Notes: generated by a model not told the origin, from the letters alone. Positions 17,925 to 25,799 are shown, numbered from the stretch's first letter. The stretch is DNA of 64,000 bases from Micrococcaceae bacterium Sec5.7 (GCA_039636785.1 CP144169.1:2852001-2916000), one strand, 5' to 3'. A program made the numbers and translations.

Positions 17925-18845
17925 TTAAGCGGAGCGTCGTTTGGCTCGCTTGATCCTCACGATGACGTTTTCGAATCCTTCGGCGAGGTCGTCGGCGTTG
18001 ACCTTGAAATAGGACCAGCCTGCATTGAGGAACAATTCATCGCGACGATTGTCGCGGGACTGCTGTTCGCGCGCGAGGTGGTGGGCGCCGTCGTACTGCA
18101 CGGCAATCCGGAAGCGCCGGTAGCCCAGATCGGCGGCCGGCGACCATTGGTCCTGCGGATCAAGCCTGAGCTGCAACTCAGGCTCGGGCAGGTGAGCCTC
18201 GCGCATCGCCAGCCGCAGGAACGTTTCCGGGAAGGAGTCCGCTCCGACACGCATTTCGTCGAGGGCGAGCCGGGCCTTTTCAACTCCCTTCATATTGGGA
18301 TGCTGGCGGATCAGCAGGCGCAGTCCCTCCTTGTAGGCGTGCGGCTCGGACCTGAATTCCAGGCCGGGCCGCGGCATCCGGATCAATTGGTCACCCATTG
18401 CGATCAGATCTTTCAGAGGCAGCTCCTTGGCGAGATCCAGCCATGTCCGCGGCGGTGCCGATACCGGGATGCCGTCGATTTCAATGACCTCGCCGGGGTT
18501 CACGTGGACGCGATGGCCTGTAATGCCGCCGCGCCTGACTCGGGGGAGGTGGTGCGGTTTGCTGAGGTGAACCGTCGATTCGAAATCCATCCAGGGTGGC
18601 AGCCCGAGGTCGGCCAGCGTGGCGGCGGATTGATGCGACACCCATGCATCCGGCGTGGCCGCTGCAAATACCCTGGCACGTTCGGTGATCTCCAGCCTCC
18701 TGCCAGCCGGCAGGTAGACCAGCCGGCCGCCGTCGGATAAGTCATTTGCGCGGAGCCTCTTGGGAGGGACGCCGAGCGCCTTCGACTCAGCGTACGTAAA
18801 CGGAACCAGTCGGATGCTCGGCGGGAGCGGGGTGAGGCGGACCAT
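17925..18845 (-). CDS. DUF559 (Vsr-like PD-(D/E)XK fold) domain protein
   Basis: A 306-residue protein. The N-terminal ~180 residues resemble the AbiEi-antitoxin-like region often fused to this domain in actinobacteria (ARVFAAATPDAWVSHQSAATLADLGL). The C-terminal ~110 residues are a Vsr/DUF559 restriction-like fold with SFPETFLR, ADLGYRRFRIAVQYDGAHH and a final FKVNADDL strand. The usual catalytic Glu of the core appears as Gln (AVQYDG), so nuclease activity is uncertain. The ATG at 18845 is chosen over a TTG lying inside a palindrome. The gene is framed by two identical-arm palindromes. Confidence 0.75.
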   Translation of the reverse strand: MVRLTPLPPSIRLVPFTYAESKALGVPPKRLRANDLSDGGRLVYLPAGRRLEITERARVFAAATPDAWVSHQSAATLADLGLPPWMDFESTVHLSKPHHLPRVRRGGITGHRVHVNPGEVIEIDGIPVSAPPRTWLDLAKELPLKDLIAMGDQLIRMPRPGLEFRSEPHAYKEGLRLLIRQHPNMKGVEKARLALDEMRVGADSFPETFLRLAMREAHLPEPELQLRLDPQDQWSPAADLGYRRFRIAVQYDGAHHLAREQQSRDNRRDELFLNAGWSYFKVNADDLAEGFENVIVRIKRAKRRSA

Positions 18846-18911
18846 GTGGCCAATTCTGTCCACAATGTTCCCCAAGTTTGGAGTTATCCACAGCCCGAAT
18901 TTGAAATAGAA

Positions 18912-18974
18912 CAACGCGGGGTCACTTACGGCCCAAGTCAGGCACCAACATGGGCCGTAAGTGACCCCGCGTTG
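18912..18974. repeat. 63-bp palindromic repeat, family A copy 2
   Basis: Perfect 24-nt arms (18912-18935 and 18951-18974), identical in sequence to copy 1, with a different 15-nt loop. It lies 10 nt downstream of the acyl-CoA ligase stop and upstream of the DUF559 gene. Confidence 0.93.
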
Positions 18975-18984
18975 CCTTAGGACC

Positions 18985-20661
18985 CTATAACCCCAGCCGG
19001 GCCACCGCTTCTTCGCGCATCTGTACTTTGCGGATTTTGCCGGACACCGTCATGGGGAAGTTGTCCCGCACGTCCACGTAACGCGGAATTTTGTAGTGCG
19101 CCAGCTTGCCCCGGCAGAACTCGGCAATGCCTTCCGCATCCAGCGGTTCGGCTCCGGGCTTGAGGATGATGCAGGCCATCAGCTCCTCGCCGTATCTGGC
19201 ATCCGGGACGCCGATCACCTGCACGTCCTGGATGGACGGGTGCCCGTACAGGAACTCCTCGATCTCGCGCGGATAGACGTTCTCGCCGCCGCGGATCACC
19301 ATGTCCTTCATCCGCCCCTCGATCACCACGTACCCGCCCTCATCCATACGTGCGAGGTCACCGGTGTGCATCCAGCCCTCCGCATCGATGGCCTCGGCTG
19401 TTTTGCCCGGCTGATCCCAATATCCCTGCATCACGGCATAGCCACGCGTGCAGAGCTCGCCGATCTCGCCCCGCTCCAGCACCTCCCCGGTGCCCGGATC
19501 CACCACCTGGCTTTCCAGCTGCGGCATGGTCCGGCCCACCGTCTCGGTACGCTGGGCGAGGGTGTCGCTGCTGAGCGTCATGGTGGACACCGGCGAGGTC
19601 TCCGTCATGCCGTAACAGATGGCCACATCAAACATGTTCATCTCCGAGATCACCCGGTTCATCACCTCGATGGGGCACAGCGAGCCTGCCATGACGCCCG
19701 TGCGCAGCGTGGACAGATCATAGGAGGCGAAGTCCGGCAGGGCGAGTTCGGCTATGAACATGGTGGGCACGCCGTACAGCGACGTCCCGCCGAAATCCTG
19801 CACCGCTTCCAGTGCTGCGGCCGGTGTGAAAGATCGCCCCGGAATGATGGCGGCGGCGCCGTGGCTCAGCGCGTTGAGGTTGCCGATCACCATGCCGAAG
19901 CAGTGGTAGAACGGCACCGGAATCACCACCCGGTCGTGCTCCGTGTAACCCAGCAGCTCGCCGATGGAGTAGCCGTTGTTCAGGATGTTGTGATGCGTCA
20001 GCGTGGCGCCCTTGGGGAACCCCGTGGTGCCGGAGGTGTACTGCAGATTGATGGGCTCATGCGGGCCCAGTTCGGCCATCCGCGCCTTAAGGCCGGAATG
20101 CCCGACGTCGTCAGCCCGCTTGAGCAGCTCGGCGTAAGTCCGCTCCTCATCGCCTTGGGCGACGCCGGCGTCGAGCTCCTTCGAACCGGCGTCCGGCAGG
20201 AACACCAGCTCACGGAGTTCCGGACACTCAGCGAGCGCCTGGCGGGCCATTCCCACATAGTCGCTGTTTTTGTCCGACGGCGCCGTCACAAGCATCCGCA
20301 TCCCGTTCTGCTTGACCACGAACTCAAGCTCGTGGGTGCGGTACGCCGGATTTACGTTGACCAGGATGGCGCCGATTTTGGCTGTGGCGTACTGGAGGAT
20401 GGTCCACTCAGCGCAGTTGGGGCTCCAGATGCCGACCCTCTCGCCCTTGGCCACTCCCAAGGCGAGGAGCGAGCGCGCCAGGCGGTCGACGTCGTCGTTC
20501 AGTTTGGTGTAACTCCAGCGGCGGGCGTCAGCGCCGGGAACAGCGGCCGCCTCAATCAACGCATCGTGGAAGGGGAATTGTGCCACCACCCGCTCAAAGT
20601 TCTCGCCAATGGTTTCCTCGAGCAGCGGGACGTCAGTGTCCCCGGCTGTATAAGCGCGCAT
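18985..20661 (-). CDS. AMP-dependent fatty-acyl-CoA synthetase
   Basis: A 558-residue adenylate-forming ligase that activates a fatty or related carboxylic acid with ATP and CoA. The P-loop is YTSGTTGFPKGATLTHHN; ICYGMTETSPVSTM (A5), GWMHTGDLARMDEGGYVVIEGRMKDMVIRGGENV split over A7/A8, and the C-terminal catalytic lysine in PMTVSGKIRK (A10) are all present. No adjacent beta-oxidation genes, so chain-length preference cannot be read. It is divergent from the small monooxygenase-like gene at 20764. Confidence 0.92.
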   Translation of the reverse strand: MRAYTAGDTDVPLLEETIGENFERVVAQFPFHDALIEAAAVPGADARRWSYTKLNDDVDRLARSLLALGVAKGERVGIWSPNCAEWTILQYATAKIGAILVNVNPAYRTHELEFVVKQNGMRMLVTAPSDKNSDYVGMARQALAECPELRELVFLPDAGSKELDAGVAQGDEERTYAELLKRADDVGHSGLKARMAELGPHEPINLQYTSGTTGFPKGATLTHHNILNNGYSIGELLGYTEHDRVVIPVPFYHCFGMVIGNLNALSHGAAAIIPGRSFTPAAALEAVQDFGGTSLYGVPTMFIAELALPDFASYDLSTLRTGVMAGSLCPIEVMNRVISEMNMFDVAICYGMTETSPVSTMTLSSDTLAQRTETVGRTMPQLESQVVDPGTGEVLERGEIGELCTRGYAVMQGYWDQPGKTAEAIDAEGWMHTGDLARMDEGGYVVIEGRMKDMVIRGGENVYPREIEEFLYGHPSIQDVQVIGVPDARYGEELMACIILKPGAEPLDAEGIAEFCRGKLAHYKIPRYVDVRDNFPMTVSGKIRKVQMREEAVARLGL

Positions 20662-20763
20662 GATGGCACGCTACCAACTCGCCAGCGGCAATAGAAGCGC
20701 AACAGAAGGGTGTCCGGCGGAAACAGAGCCAGCAGGGGTGCGGCGCCCGGTATTGTGAAATCC

Positions 20764-21042
20764 ATGAGTGCACCCATTGACCTGCTGGCCACGTTCATCC
20801 CCAACGACGGTGAGTTCTTCCGCGTGAAGCTCGCCCTGGAAATCGCCATCGACGAGGTGGTGAACGAGCCCGGCTGCATCCGCTACGAGCTCACCGAGGC
20901 AACTGAGGAAAAGCTGATGCTGACCGAGCAGTGGTCTTCAGAGGAAGACCTGGCCAGGCATTCCAAGGGCGCGGCAGTCCAGGATCTGAACGAATCCCTC
21001 AGCGCACTTCTTGCCGAGCCGGTGAGGCTGGACCGTCTCTAG
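20764..21042 (+). CDS. Antibiotic biosynthesis monooxygenase (ABM)-domain protein
   Basis: A 92-residue dimeric alpha-beta barrel of the YgiN/ABM type. It contains EIAIDEVVNEPGCIRYELTE and LTEQWSSEEDLARHSKG, the hallmark central strand and helix. Relatives include quinol monooxygenases, but small members often have no known activity. The ATG at 20764 begins the conserved fold. It converges on trxA across a family A palindrome. Confidence 0.8.
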   Translation: MSAPIDLLATFIPNDGEFFRVKLALEIAIDEVVNEPGCIRYELTEATEEKLMLTEQWSSEEDLARHSKGAAVQDLNESLSALLAEPVRLDRL

Positions 21043-21061
21043 GCCCTCCTCGTAGAACAAG

Positions 21062-21124
21062 CAACGCGGGGTCACTTAGCGCCCATCAACCACTGGTTAA
21101 TGGGCCGTAAGTGACCCCGCGTTG
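21062..21124. repeat. 63-bp palindromic repeat, family A copy 3
   Basis: Arms 21062-21085 and 21101-21124; the right arm is identical to copies 1 and 2, the left arm differs by a swapped TACGG/TAGCG. The loop is again 15 nt and itself contains AACCACTGGTT. It lies between the convergent ABM gene and trxA. Confidence 0.92.
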
Positions 21125-21139
21125 GAGTTTAAGGCGGAC

Positions 21140-21568
21140 CTAGGCCTCGGGGATCTGGGTACCGTCCTGCTGGGTACCGTCCTGCTGGTTTCCGGCAGCG
21201 GCGGTTTCAGCTTGCGATCGCGCCACATGGGCGTGGACCTCTTCCATGTCCAGGGCCTTGACGGCGTCGATGACCTGCTCCAGTTGCGGGCCGTTGAGCG
21301 CGCCGGGCTGGGAGAAGACCAGCACCTTTTCGCGGAAGGCCATCAGGGTGGGGATTGAGGTAATGCCCGCCTCGGCGGCGAGCTGCTGTTCAGCCTCCGT
21401 GTCCACCTTGGCGAAAACGATGTCGTCGTACTTCTCCGAGACGGTTGAGTAGGTGGGCGCGAACTGACGGCACGGACCACACCACGCAGCCCAGAAATCC
21501 ACCAGGACAATGTCATTGCCCTCGATGGTAGTTGCGAACTGTTCACCTGTTATGTCAACTGTAGCCAT
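21140..21568 (-). CDS. trxA: Thioredoxin
   Basis: A 142-residue thioredoxin with the redox centre WCGPC (C30 and C33), the cis-proline in SIPTLMAFRE and the family start VDITGEQF. The canonical fold ends by about residue 110. A ~30-residue C-terminal tail follows, containing a duplicated QQDGT unit from a 15-bp tandem DNA repeat at 21157-21186. Cytosolic disulfide reductant. Monocistronic, converging on the ABM gene. Confidence 0.92.
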   Translation of the reverse strand: MATVDITGEQFATTIEGNDIVLVDFWAAWCGPCRQFAPTYSTVSEKYDDIVFAKVDTEAEQQLAAEAGITSIPTLMAFREKVLVFSQPGALNGPQLEQVIDAVKALDMEEVHAHVARSQAETAAAGNQQDGTQQDGTQIPEA

Positions 21569-21682
21569 GGTTCAACGGTACGCGAGCCGGATTCAGAAGT
21601 CCCCCCCGGAGCCGGATTGTTCGCTCCCCGCGTCACCGGGAATAATCCGCACCGTGCTGTTCCGCAGGGTTATTTACAGCCG

Positions 21683-21698
21683 CTGAACAATTGTTCAG
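21683..21698 (+). promoter_or_regulatory. Perfect palindrome resembling a TetR-type operator
   Basis: CTGAACAATTGTTCAG, a 16-bp perfect palindrome, is AT-rich against its surroundings and ends 3 nt before the ATG of the truncated ABC ATPase. Its size and symmetry fit a TetR-family operator. No regulator gene is adjacent. Confidence 0.5.
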
Positions 21699-21701
21699 TA
21701 C

Positions 21702-22488
21702 CATGCGGTGCCTGCTGGACATCATCAGGCCAAGTTCGGGGTCCTCCGTGGTGCTGGGCGAGGACCCCCGGCCGGCCGGCCCTGAGCTGCGGCGCAGGAT
21801 CGGCTACCTGCCCGGCGAGCTGTTCCTGGAAGGCCGGATCGGCGGGCGGAAACTACTCTCACACTACGAGGCAATCAGCGGGCCGGTGAAGCCAGGCAAG
21901 ATCAATGAACTGGCCGAGCGCCTTGGCCTGGACCGGCACACCCGGAAGCTCTCCAAGGGAAACAAACAGAAGCCGGGCCTGGTGCAGGCCTTTATGCACG
22001 ATCCCGAGCTCCTGGTCCTCGATGAGCCCACCAGCGGTTTGGATCCCCTGGTCCAGCAGGAATTCCTGGCCATGGTCCGCGAGGCCAAGGACAAGGGTCA
22101 GACCGTCTTCCTCAGCTCGCACGTGCTCAGCGAAATCCAGCAGGCTGCGGATGAGGTGGCCATTCTGCGCGACGGCCAGATCGTCACGGTGGCGTCAGTG
22201 GACCAACTCCGCGAAAGCGCGGTTCGGCACCTTCGGTTGAGCGCCACCGGAATTACCACGGACGACGCCGGTGCGCGGCTGGGCCGGGTACCCGGCGTCG
22301 GGCATCTTGAGGTACTTCAGGCGGGTGACGGCGTCGAACTCGCCGCCACGCTGGAAGGCGCCATTCAGCCGCTCGTCCAGGCTCTGGCCTCGTTCCACCT
22401 CGCTCACCTGGTCCTGGAGGAACCTGATCTGGAGGAATCGGTGCTGAAGATGTACGGCACCGTGGGAGGAAACGGTGACCGGCCATGA
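21702..22488 (+). pseudogene. ABC transporter ATP-binding protein lacking its N-terminus and Walker A
   Basis: About 262 codons starting at TMRCLLDIIRPSSGS, the sequence that normally follows Walker A (GKSTTMRC) in this family. The Q-loop region (GYLPGELF), the signature LSKGNKQK, Walker B LLVLDEPTSGLDP and the switch His in SSHVLSEIQ are present. Roughly 45 codons including the phosphate-binding loop are missing, so it should not bind ATP normally. The breakpoint falls directly after a palindromic operator-like site, suggesting a deletion between promoter and gene body. The intact permease gene overlaps its stop. Confidence 0.75.
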
Positions 22489-23285
22489 ACAAGTCGCTCC
22501 CCCTCTTCCGGAGGGCGTTCGTTGATTCCTGGCGGTCCACGCTGGGCTGGGCCGCGGGCCTGGCCGCCGCCACTTTCCTGTACCTGCCGCTGTACCCGTC
22601 CATCGGCGGCAGCTCGCAGATGCAGGACATGATCAACGCATTGCCGTCGGAGATGACCAAGGCGCTGAACTATGACCAGATCGCCACCGGCCCCGGCTAC
22701 ACGCAGGGCACACTTTTCGGTCTGATCGGGTTCCTGCTGATGACCAACGCGTCCGTGGCGTGGGGCGCCACGGCAGTGGGCGGCGACGAGGAATCCGGCC
22801 AGCTGGAACTCACTCTTGCCCACGCAGTGACACGCGTCCAGGTGGTGCTGGAACGGGCGATGGCGCTGGCGCTGCGGGTGGTGTTGCTTTCCGCCCTGGT
22901 GTTCGTTCTGGTGCGTCTGCTCAACGATTCTGCCCAGTTGCGGATCAAGCCGGAAAACCTGTTTGGCGCTGTGGTTTTGTTCGCAGGCCTCGCACTGCTC
23001 ACCGGAACCGCCGCCCTGTTCGCAGGGGCGTTGTCCGGCCGGCGTACATGTGGTCTGGCAGCCGGCGCCGCGGTGGGTGTGCTGGGGTACGTGTTCAACG
23101 CCGTGGGCCGGCAGAGCCCGGACGTCGAGTGGCTCCTGAATCTGAGCCCGTATCACTGGGCCTACGGGAACTCTCCGGTGTCCAACGGCGCAGACTGGGC
23201 GGCGGCCGGTTGGCTGTGGGGAATTTCCGCCGGGCTCGTCGTGCTCAGCGCGGTTGCGTTGCACCGGCGCGACGTCGGGGCGTAG
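22485..23285 (+). CDS. ABC transporter permease, ABC-2 type
   Basis: A 266-residue membrane protein with about six hydrophobic segments. Features include a soluble loop after the first helix (GSSQMQDMINALPSEMTKALN) and GGDEESGQLELTLAHAVTR, the conserved EExxGxLE-like element of ABC-2 exporters. It overlaps the ATPase gene by 4 nt (ATGA). It is shorter than the ~530-residue two-repeat permeases found with this ATPase type, so it may be one half. With a defective ATPase partner it is probably non-functional or relies on another ATPase. Confidence 0.75.
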   Translation: MNKSLPLFRRAFVDSWRSTLGWAAGLAAATFLYLPLYPSIGGSSQMQDMINALPSEMTKALNYDQIATGPGYTQGTLFGLIGFLLMTNASVAWGATAVGGDEESGQLELTLAHAVTRVQVVLERAMALALRVVLLSALVFVLVRLLNDSAQLRIKPENLFGAVVLFAGLALLTGTAALFAGALSGRRTCGLAAGAAVGVLGYVFNAVGRQSPDVEWLLNLSPYHWAYGNSPVSNGADWAAAGWLWGISAGLVVLSAVALHRRDVGA

Positions 23286-23295
23286 TCCTGCGGTT

Positions 23296-23841
23296 TCAGC
23301 TCCACGAGTGCGGGGCCGGCCGCCGGGCACCTGGCAGGGCGTTGGTTTCGCGCCAGTCGTGAATCCACTGGGGCAGCTCCATGTCTGCCGGCGGTTCGCC
23401 GAACTCGCGGAGGATTTCCGCCTGACTGACAGGCTTTCCTTTACGGACCAGCCGGGTAGCGATATACGCCCGCGCGTAGATTTCGCCGTCCACCACCATG
23501 CGCTGCTCAAAATAGATGGCCTTGGCATCCAGCCCGATGATTTTGGACTCGATGGCATAACGCTGCCACAGCTGCAGGGACTTGCGGAAGGCGATGGTCT
23601 CACCGGCTGCCACCGGGCTCCAGCCGCGCTCTCGCATCTTTGTCCAGACGCCGCTCCGCACCATCAGATCGAACCGGCCCAGGTCCATCAGCGAAAAATA
23701 CATGCCGTTGTTGACGTGCATGGCGATGTCTATGTCCGTGGGCAGCACACGCAGGGGAAGCGAGGACGTATCCCAGATACTCAGGGAAGAACGCCTGGCC
23801 GAGGTAAAAAGCATCACGAGAGTGCGAAGAAGCAAGTGCAT
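23296..23841 (-). CDS. Acyl-CoA thioesterase-like hotdog-fold protein
   Basis: A 181-residue protein of the 4HBT/THEM6-like hotdog group. The core reads LPTDIDIAMHVNNGMYFSLMDLGRFDLMVRSG, with the family MHVNN motif, followed by FRKSLQLWQRYAIESKIIG and EQRMVVDGEIYARAYIATRL. It likely hydrolyses or binds acyl-CoA; substrate unknown. It converges on the ABC permease and is divergent from the small gene at 24004 across a PHO-box-like repeat. Confidence 0.8.
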   Translation of the reverse strand: MHLLLRTLVMLFTSARRSSLSIWDTSSLPLRVLPTDIDIAMHVNNGMYFSLMDLGRFDLMVRSGVWTKMRERGWSPVAAGETIAFRKSLQLWQRYAIESKIIGLDAKAIYFEQRMVVDGEIYARAYIATRLVRKGKPVSQAEILREFGEPPADMELPQWIHDWRETNALPGARRPAPHSWS

Positions 23842-23923
23842 GCCTGCGATGTTACCCGCCAGTAACTTCCATTGGAAGGCTCCTGGATCCCGCGCCGGAT
23901 TCTGCGCCGGACGTTGCCCCTGA

Positions 23924-23945
23924 GTTCACCGGCAGTTCATGGATC
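23924..23945 (+). promoter_or_regulatory. PHO-box-like direct repeat
   Basis: GTTCACCGGCA followed immediately by GTTCATGGATC, again an 11-nt period. The first 18 nt match the phospholipase C upstream site at 16 positions. It lies 58 nt before the small gene at 24004 and 82 nt from the divergent thioesterase start, so either could be its target. Confidence 0.5.
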
Positions 23946-24003
23946 TCCTGCAGAATTTCTCCAATACAACGTCTACATCGTCAGCGGCGAGCTAGGAGTC
24001 ATG

Positions 24004-24225
24004 GTGAGCACCACCGAAACAATCGCGGCACCCGCCGCGCTCTGGCCCGATCTTCCACTCCACCAGGAACTGATCCTGGCGGACGGCCGCGGAAGCAGGA
24101 TCGTGGGCACCCTGGATGGCATGACCGATGACCGCAGCACCATCTGGGTGCAGCTGATGGGAGGGCTGGGCCGGCGCCTGGTGCATCATCAGGACGGGTA
24201 CTGGCTGGAACCCGCCGGCCACTGA
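24004..24225 (+). CDS. Small protein of unknown function (73 aa)
   Basis: I do not recognise the family. The product is acidic at the N-terminus, then has HQELILADGRGSRIVGTLDG and STIWVQLMGGLGRRLVHH, suggesting a small beta-barrel with alternating strands. AGGAG is only 2 nt before the ATG at 24001 but 5 nt before the GTG at 24004, which makes the GTG the better start. It is preceded by a PHO-box-like repeat, so it may be phosphate-regulated. The last host gene before the integrated element. Confidence 0.6.
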   Translation: MSTTETIAAPAALWPDLPLHQELILADGRGSRIVGTLDGMTDDRSTIWVQLMGGLGRRLVHHQDGYWLEPAGH

Positions 24226-24353
24226 TCCACGGGGCCAAACCCGGCGGCTGACTATTCCTAGGCATGTCCGGGAATCCTAAACTTCAAGACCGGGAGCCGC
24301 GGACAAGCCCAGGTGCTGGCAGGCCTCGGTGAAGCACCGCTCTCCGAGCACGA

Positions 24354-24389
24354 AAAAGCCTCCGGAACCATCAGGTTCCGGAGGCTTTT
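24354..24389 (-). terminator. Former tRNA-Tyr terminator, now stranded outside attL
   Basis: Perfect 16-bp stem (24354-24369 with 24374-24389; AAAAGCCTCCGGAACC arm) and a 4-nt loop. On the minus strand the transcript ends in a U-run. It lies just beyond the tRNA-Tyr 3' fragment at attL. Before integration it would have been the terminator of tRNA-Tyr. Confidence 0.85.
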
Positions 24390-24395
24390 CCTTGG

Positions 24396-24447
24396 GTGGC
24401 AGATGAGGGATTCGAACCCCCGTAGGCGTTGCCAGCTGATTTACAGT
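24396..24447 (-). repeat. attL: 52-bp att core with tRNA-Tyr 3' fragment
   Basis: 52 bp identical to 39417-39468, covering the tRNA-Tyr 3' half from the anticodon loop through the T-arm to the acceptor end. The identity breaks exactly at both ends, which defines one boundary of the integrated element. Confidence 0.95.
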
Positions 24448-24652
24448 GATTTGACTAGCATGCCCACTGGTGTGCGATGGGGTCGTTGGGTGCGGAATCA
24501 ATGGCTTTTTCGGAGGGCCGAGATTGGATCTGTGACTTACTGTGTCCGCATGGGTTGGGTGGTGTGTGCTCACCTAGTGATCACACGCCACCTTTCGATC
24601 CGCTGGGCTACGTTCCGGTAAGCGTCTGGTGCAGGGTTGTAGGGGTGACGTG

Positions 24653-25009
24653 CTAAGACAGTCCCAGCGCGGACTTCAGTGCCTCGTTCACCGCGGCCAT
24701 GGTGGAGATAGAAAGGGCGCCGATCCGCCTGACTACCTGGTCACTCCATACTTCCTCAATGTCATCACACAATACTCGACCGCTAACGCACTCCCCATGG
24801 GGAAGGATGATGATGGAAGCAATCTCAGGCTTGACAGACGTCGTAATCCGGACCATGAGGGCCGTCCCTAGATGACTGTTTCTGGCGTTGTTGGAGACAA
24901 CCAAGTAGTACTTATTTTCTTCAATTCCTGACGGTTCGATCAGGTAGACCTCGCCGCGGAGAAAGGGCAGATCGGAGGATGCCGACGGCGGAGGTCCGGG
25001 GTGAATCAT
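24653..25009 (-). CDS. MazF/PemK-type toxin (probable endoribonuclease)
   Basis: A 118-residue protein with the MazF/PemK pattern: LRGEVYLIE (R18-G19), YYLVVSNNARNSHLGTALMV, a long loop, then CVSGRVLCDDIEEVW and a C-terminal helix. Family members cut mRNA at short motifs. The ATG overlaps the stop of the upstream gene by 4 nt, the usual antitoxin-first arrangement. It is the gene nearest attL, where it would stabilise the integrated element. An N-terminal Pro/Ser-rich tail of ~15 residues is extra. Confidence 0.85.
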   Translation of the reverse strand: MIHPGPPPSASSDLPFLRGEVYLIEPSGIEENKYYLVVSNNARNSHLGTALMVRITTSVKPEIASIIILPHGECVSGRVLCDDIEEVWSDQVVRRIGALSISTMAAVNEALKSALGLS

Positions 25010-25308
25010 TCGGAGCGACGACGGACCGGAGCTCTACGGCGAGCCTCACGGTAATCCACGTACTCGGGGTCCTGAGCGAGGAGCGCGTAGGCAGATCCCT
25101 GCGCTTCCTCCTTCAAGCATTGAAGGCCTGCCTCAAAGACTGCATGCACGAGTGCCGCCTCACTGGAATTCTCGGATACATCGGCAGGAAGGGATCGAAG
25201 CCGTTCGGGCGAACGGCGAATGAGCTCCAGGTCAGCCAAGTCGCGGCCTGTCATCGTCACTGACAGCCGGCGAGAGGTCGGCAATTCGACGTAGTGGGTA
25301 CTGGGCAT
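25006..25308 (-). CDS. Probable antitoxin partner of the MazF-type toxin
   Basis: A 100-residue protein without a family I can name. Its N-terminus, HYVELPTSRRLSVTMTGRDLADLELIRR, looks like a ribbon-helix-helix-type strand and helix. The C-terminus is charged (YREARRRAPVRRR), as expected for a toxin-binding tail. The assignment rests on size, on the 4-nt overlap with the toxin and on gene order. Confidence 0.65.
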   Translation of the reverse strand: MPSTHYVELPTSRRLSVTMTGRDLADLELIRRSPERLRSLPADVSENSSEAALVHAVFEAGLQCLKEEAQGSAYALLAQDPEYVDYREARRRAPVRRRSE

Positions 25309-25415
25309 GCATCAACTATTGCATCACCAAGTGCCGCACGTCCACATGGCAGCTGAGTCATTCATCACATCGTAATATTTGCGGCTGGCGGACCATCGGC
25401 GCTTGACTCGGGATT

Positions 25416-25799
25416 TCACCGGTTCACCCGAGGCTGCAGTTGGCGATACCGGTCCACGTCCGCCCACGGGATGCGGAGGGGTGAGTTCTTCCGGCCCATC
25501 CCGGCCTTGTAAGCGTTGGGGAACGCTCCAGAGCGGGCCATGATGCGGATAGATTCGGGGTGGTGGTTCAGGAAGGCGGCAACCTGGTTGACGGTCGCGT
25601 CGCCCTCCCCCGTTGGGTGTGTTTCGCAATAGCCCTCAACATCAGTCCACGGGATTTTGATGCGGGCTCCCTGGCCGGGCATGTACGCGTGTGGAAACTG
25701 GCCGGAGCGGGCCATGATGCGGACCGCCTCCGGATGGATCCCTAGGAACTCTGCTACCTGCTTCACTGTGCCGTCACCGGCATTTACGTCGTTACTCAT
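25416..25799 (-). CDS. Tandem HTH_17 (excisionase-like) DNA-binding protein
   Basis: A 127-residue protein made of two copies of one helix-turn-helix unit: GTVKQVAEFLGIHPEAVRIM with SGQFPHAY and IPWTDVEGY, then ATVNQVAAFLNHHPESIRIM with SGAFPNAY and IPWADVDRY. Each copy looks like the MerR/excisionase HTH_17 fold with its wing. Single-unit excisionases are about 60-70 residues, so this is a duplication. Near attL, it may act as recombination directionality factor or regulator. The ATG at 25799 starts the conserved part. Confidence 0.75.
   Translation of the reverse strand: MSNDVNAGDGTVKQVAEFLGIHPEAVRIMARSGQFPHAYMPGQGARIKIPWTDVEGYCETHPTGEGDATVNQVAAFLNHHPESIRIMARSGAFPNAYKAGMGRKNSPLRIPWADVDRYRQLQPRVNR

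Noticed and set aside
19096..20694. A 532-codon plus-strand frame
   Set aside because: Antisense to the acyl-CoA synthetase, whose motifs are all intact.
17860..21124. Repeats considered as a CRISPR array
   Set aside because: Copies are palindromic, hundreds to thousands of bases apart, and lack regular spacers or cas genes.
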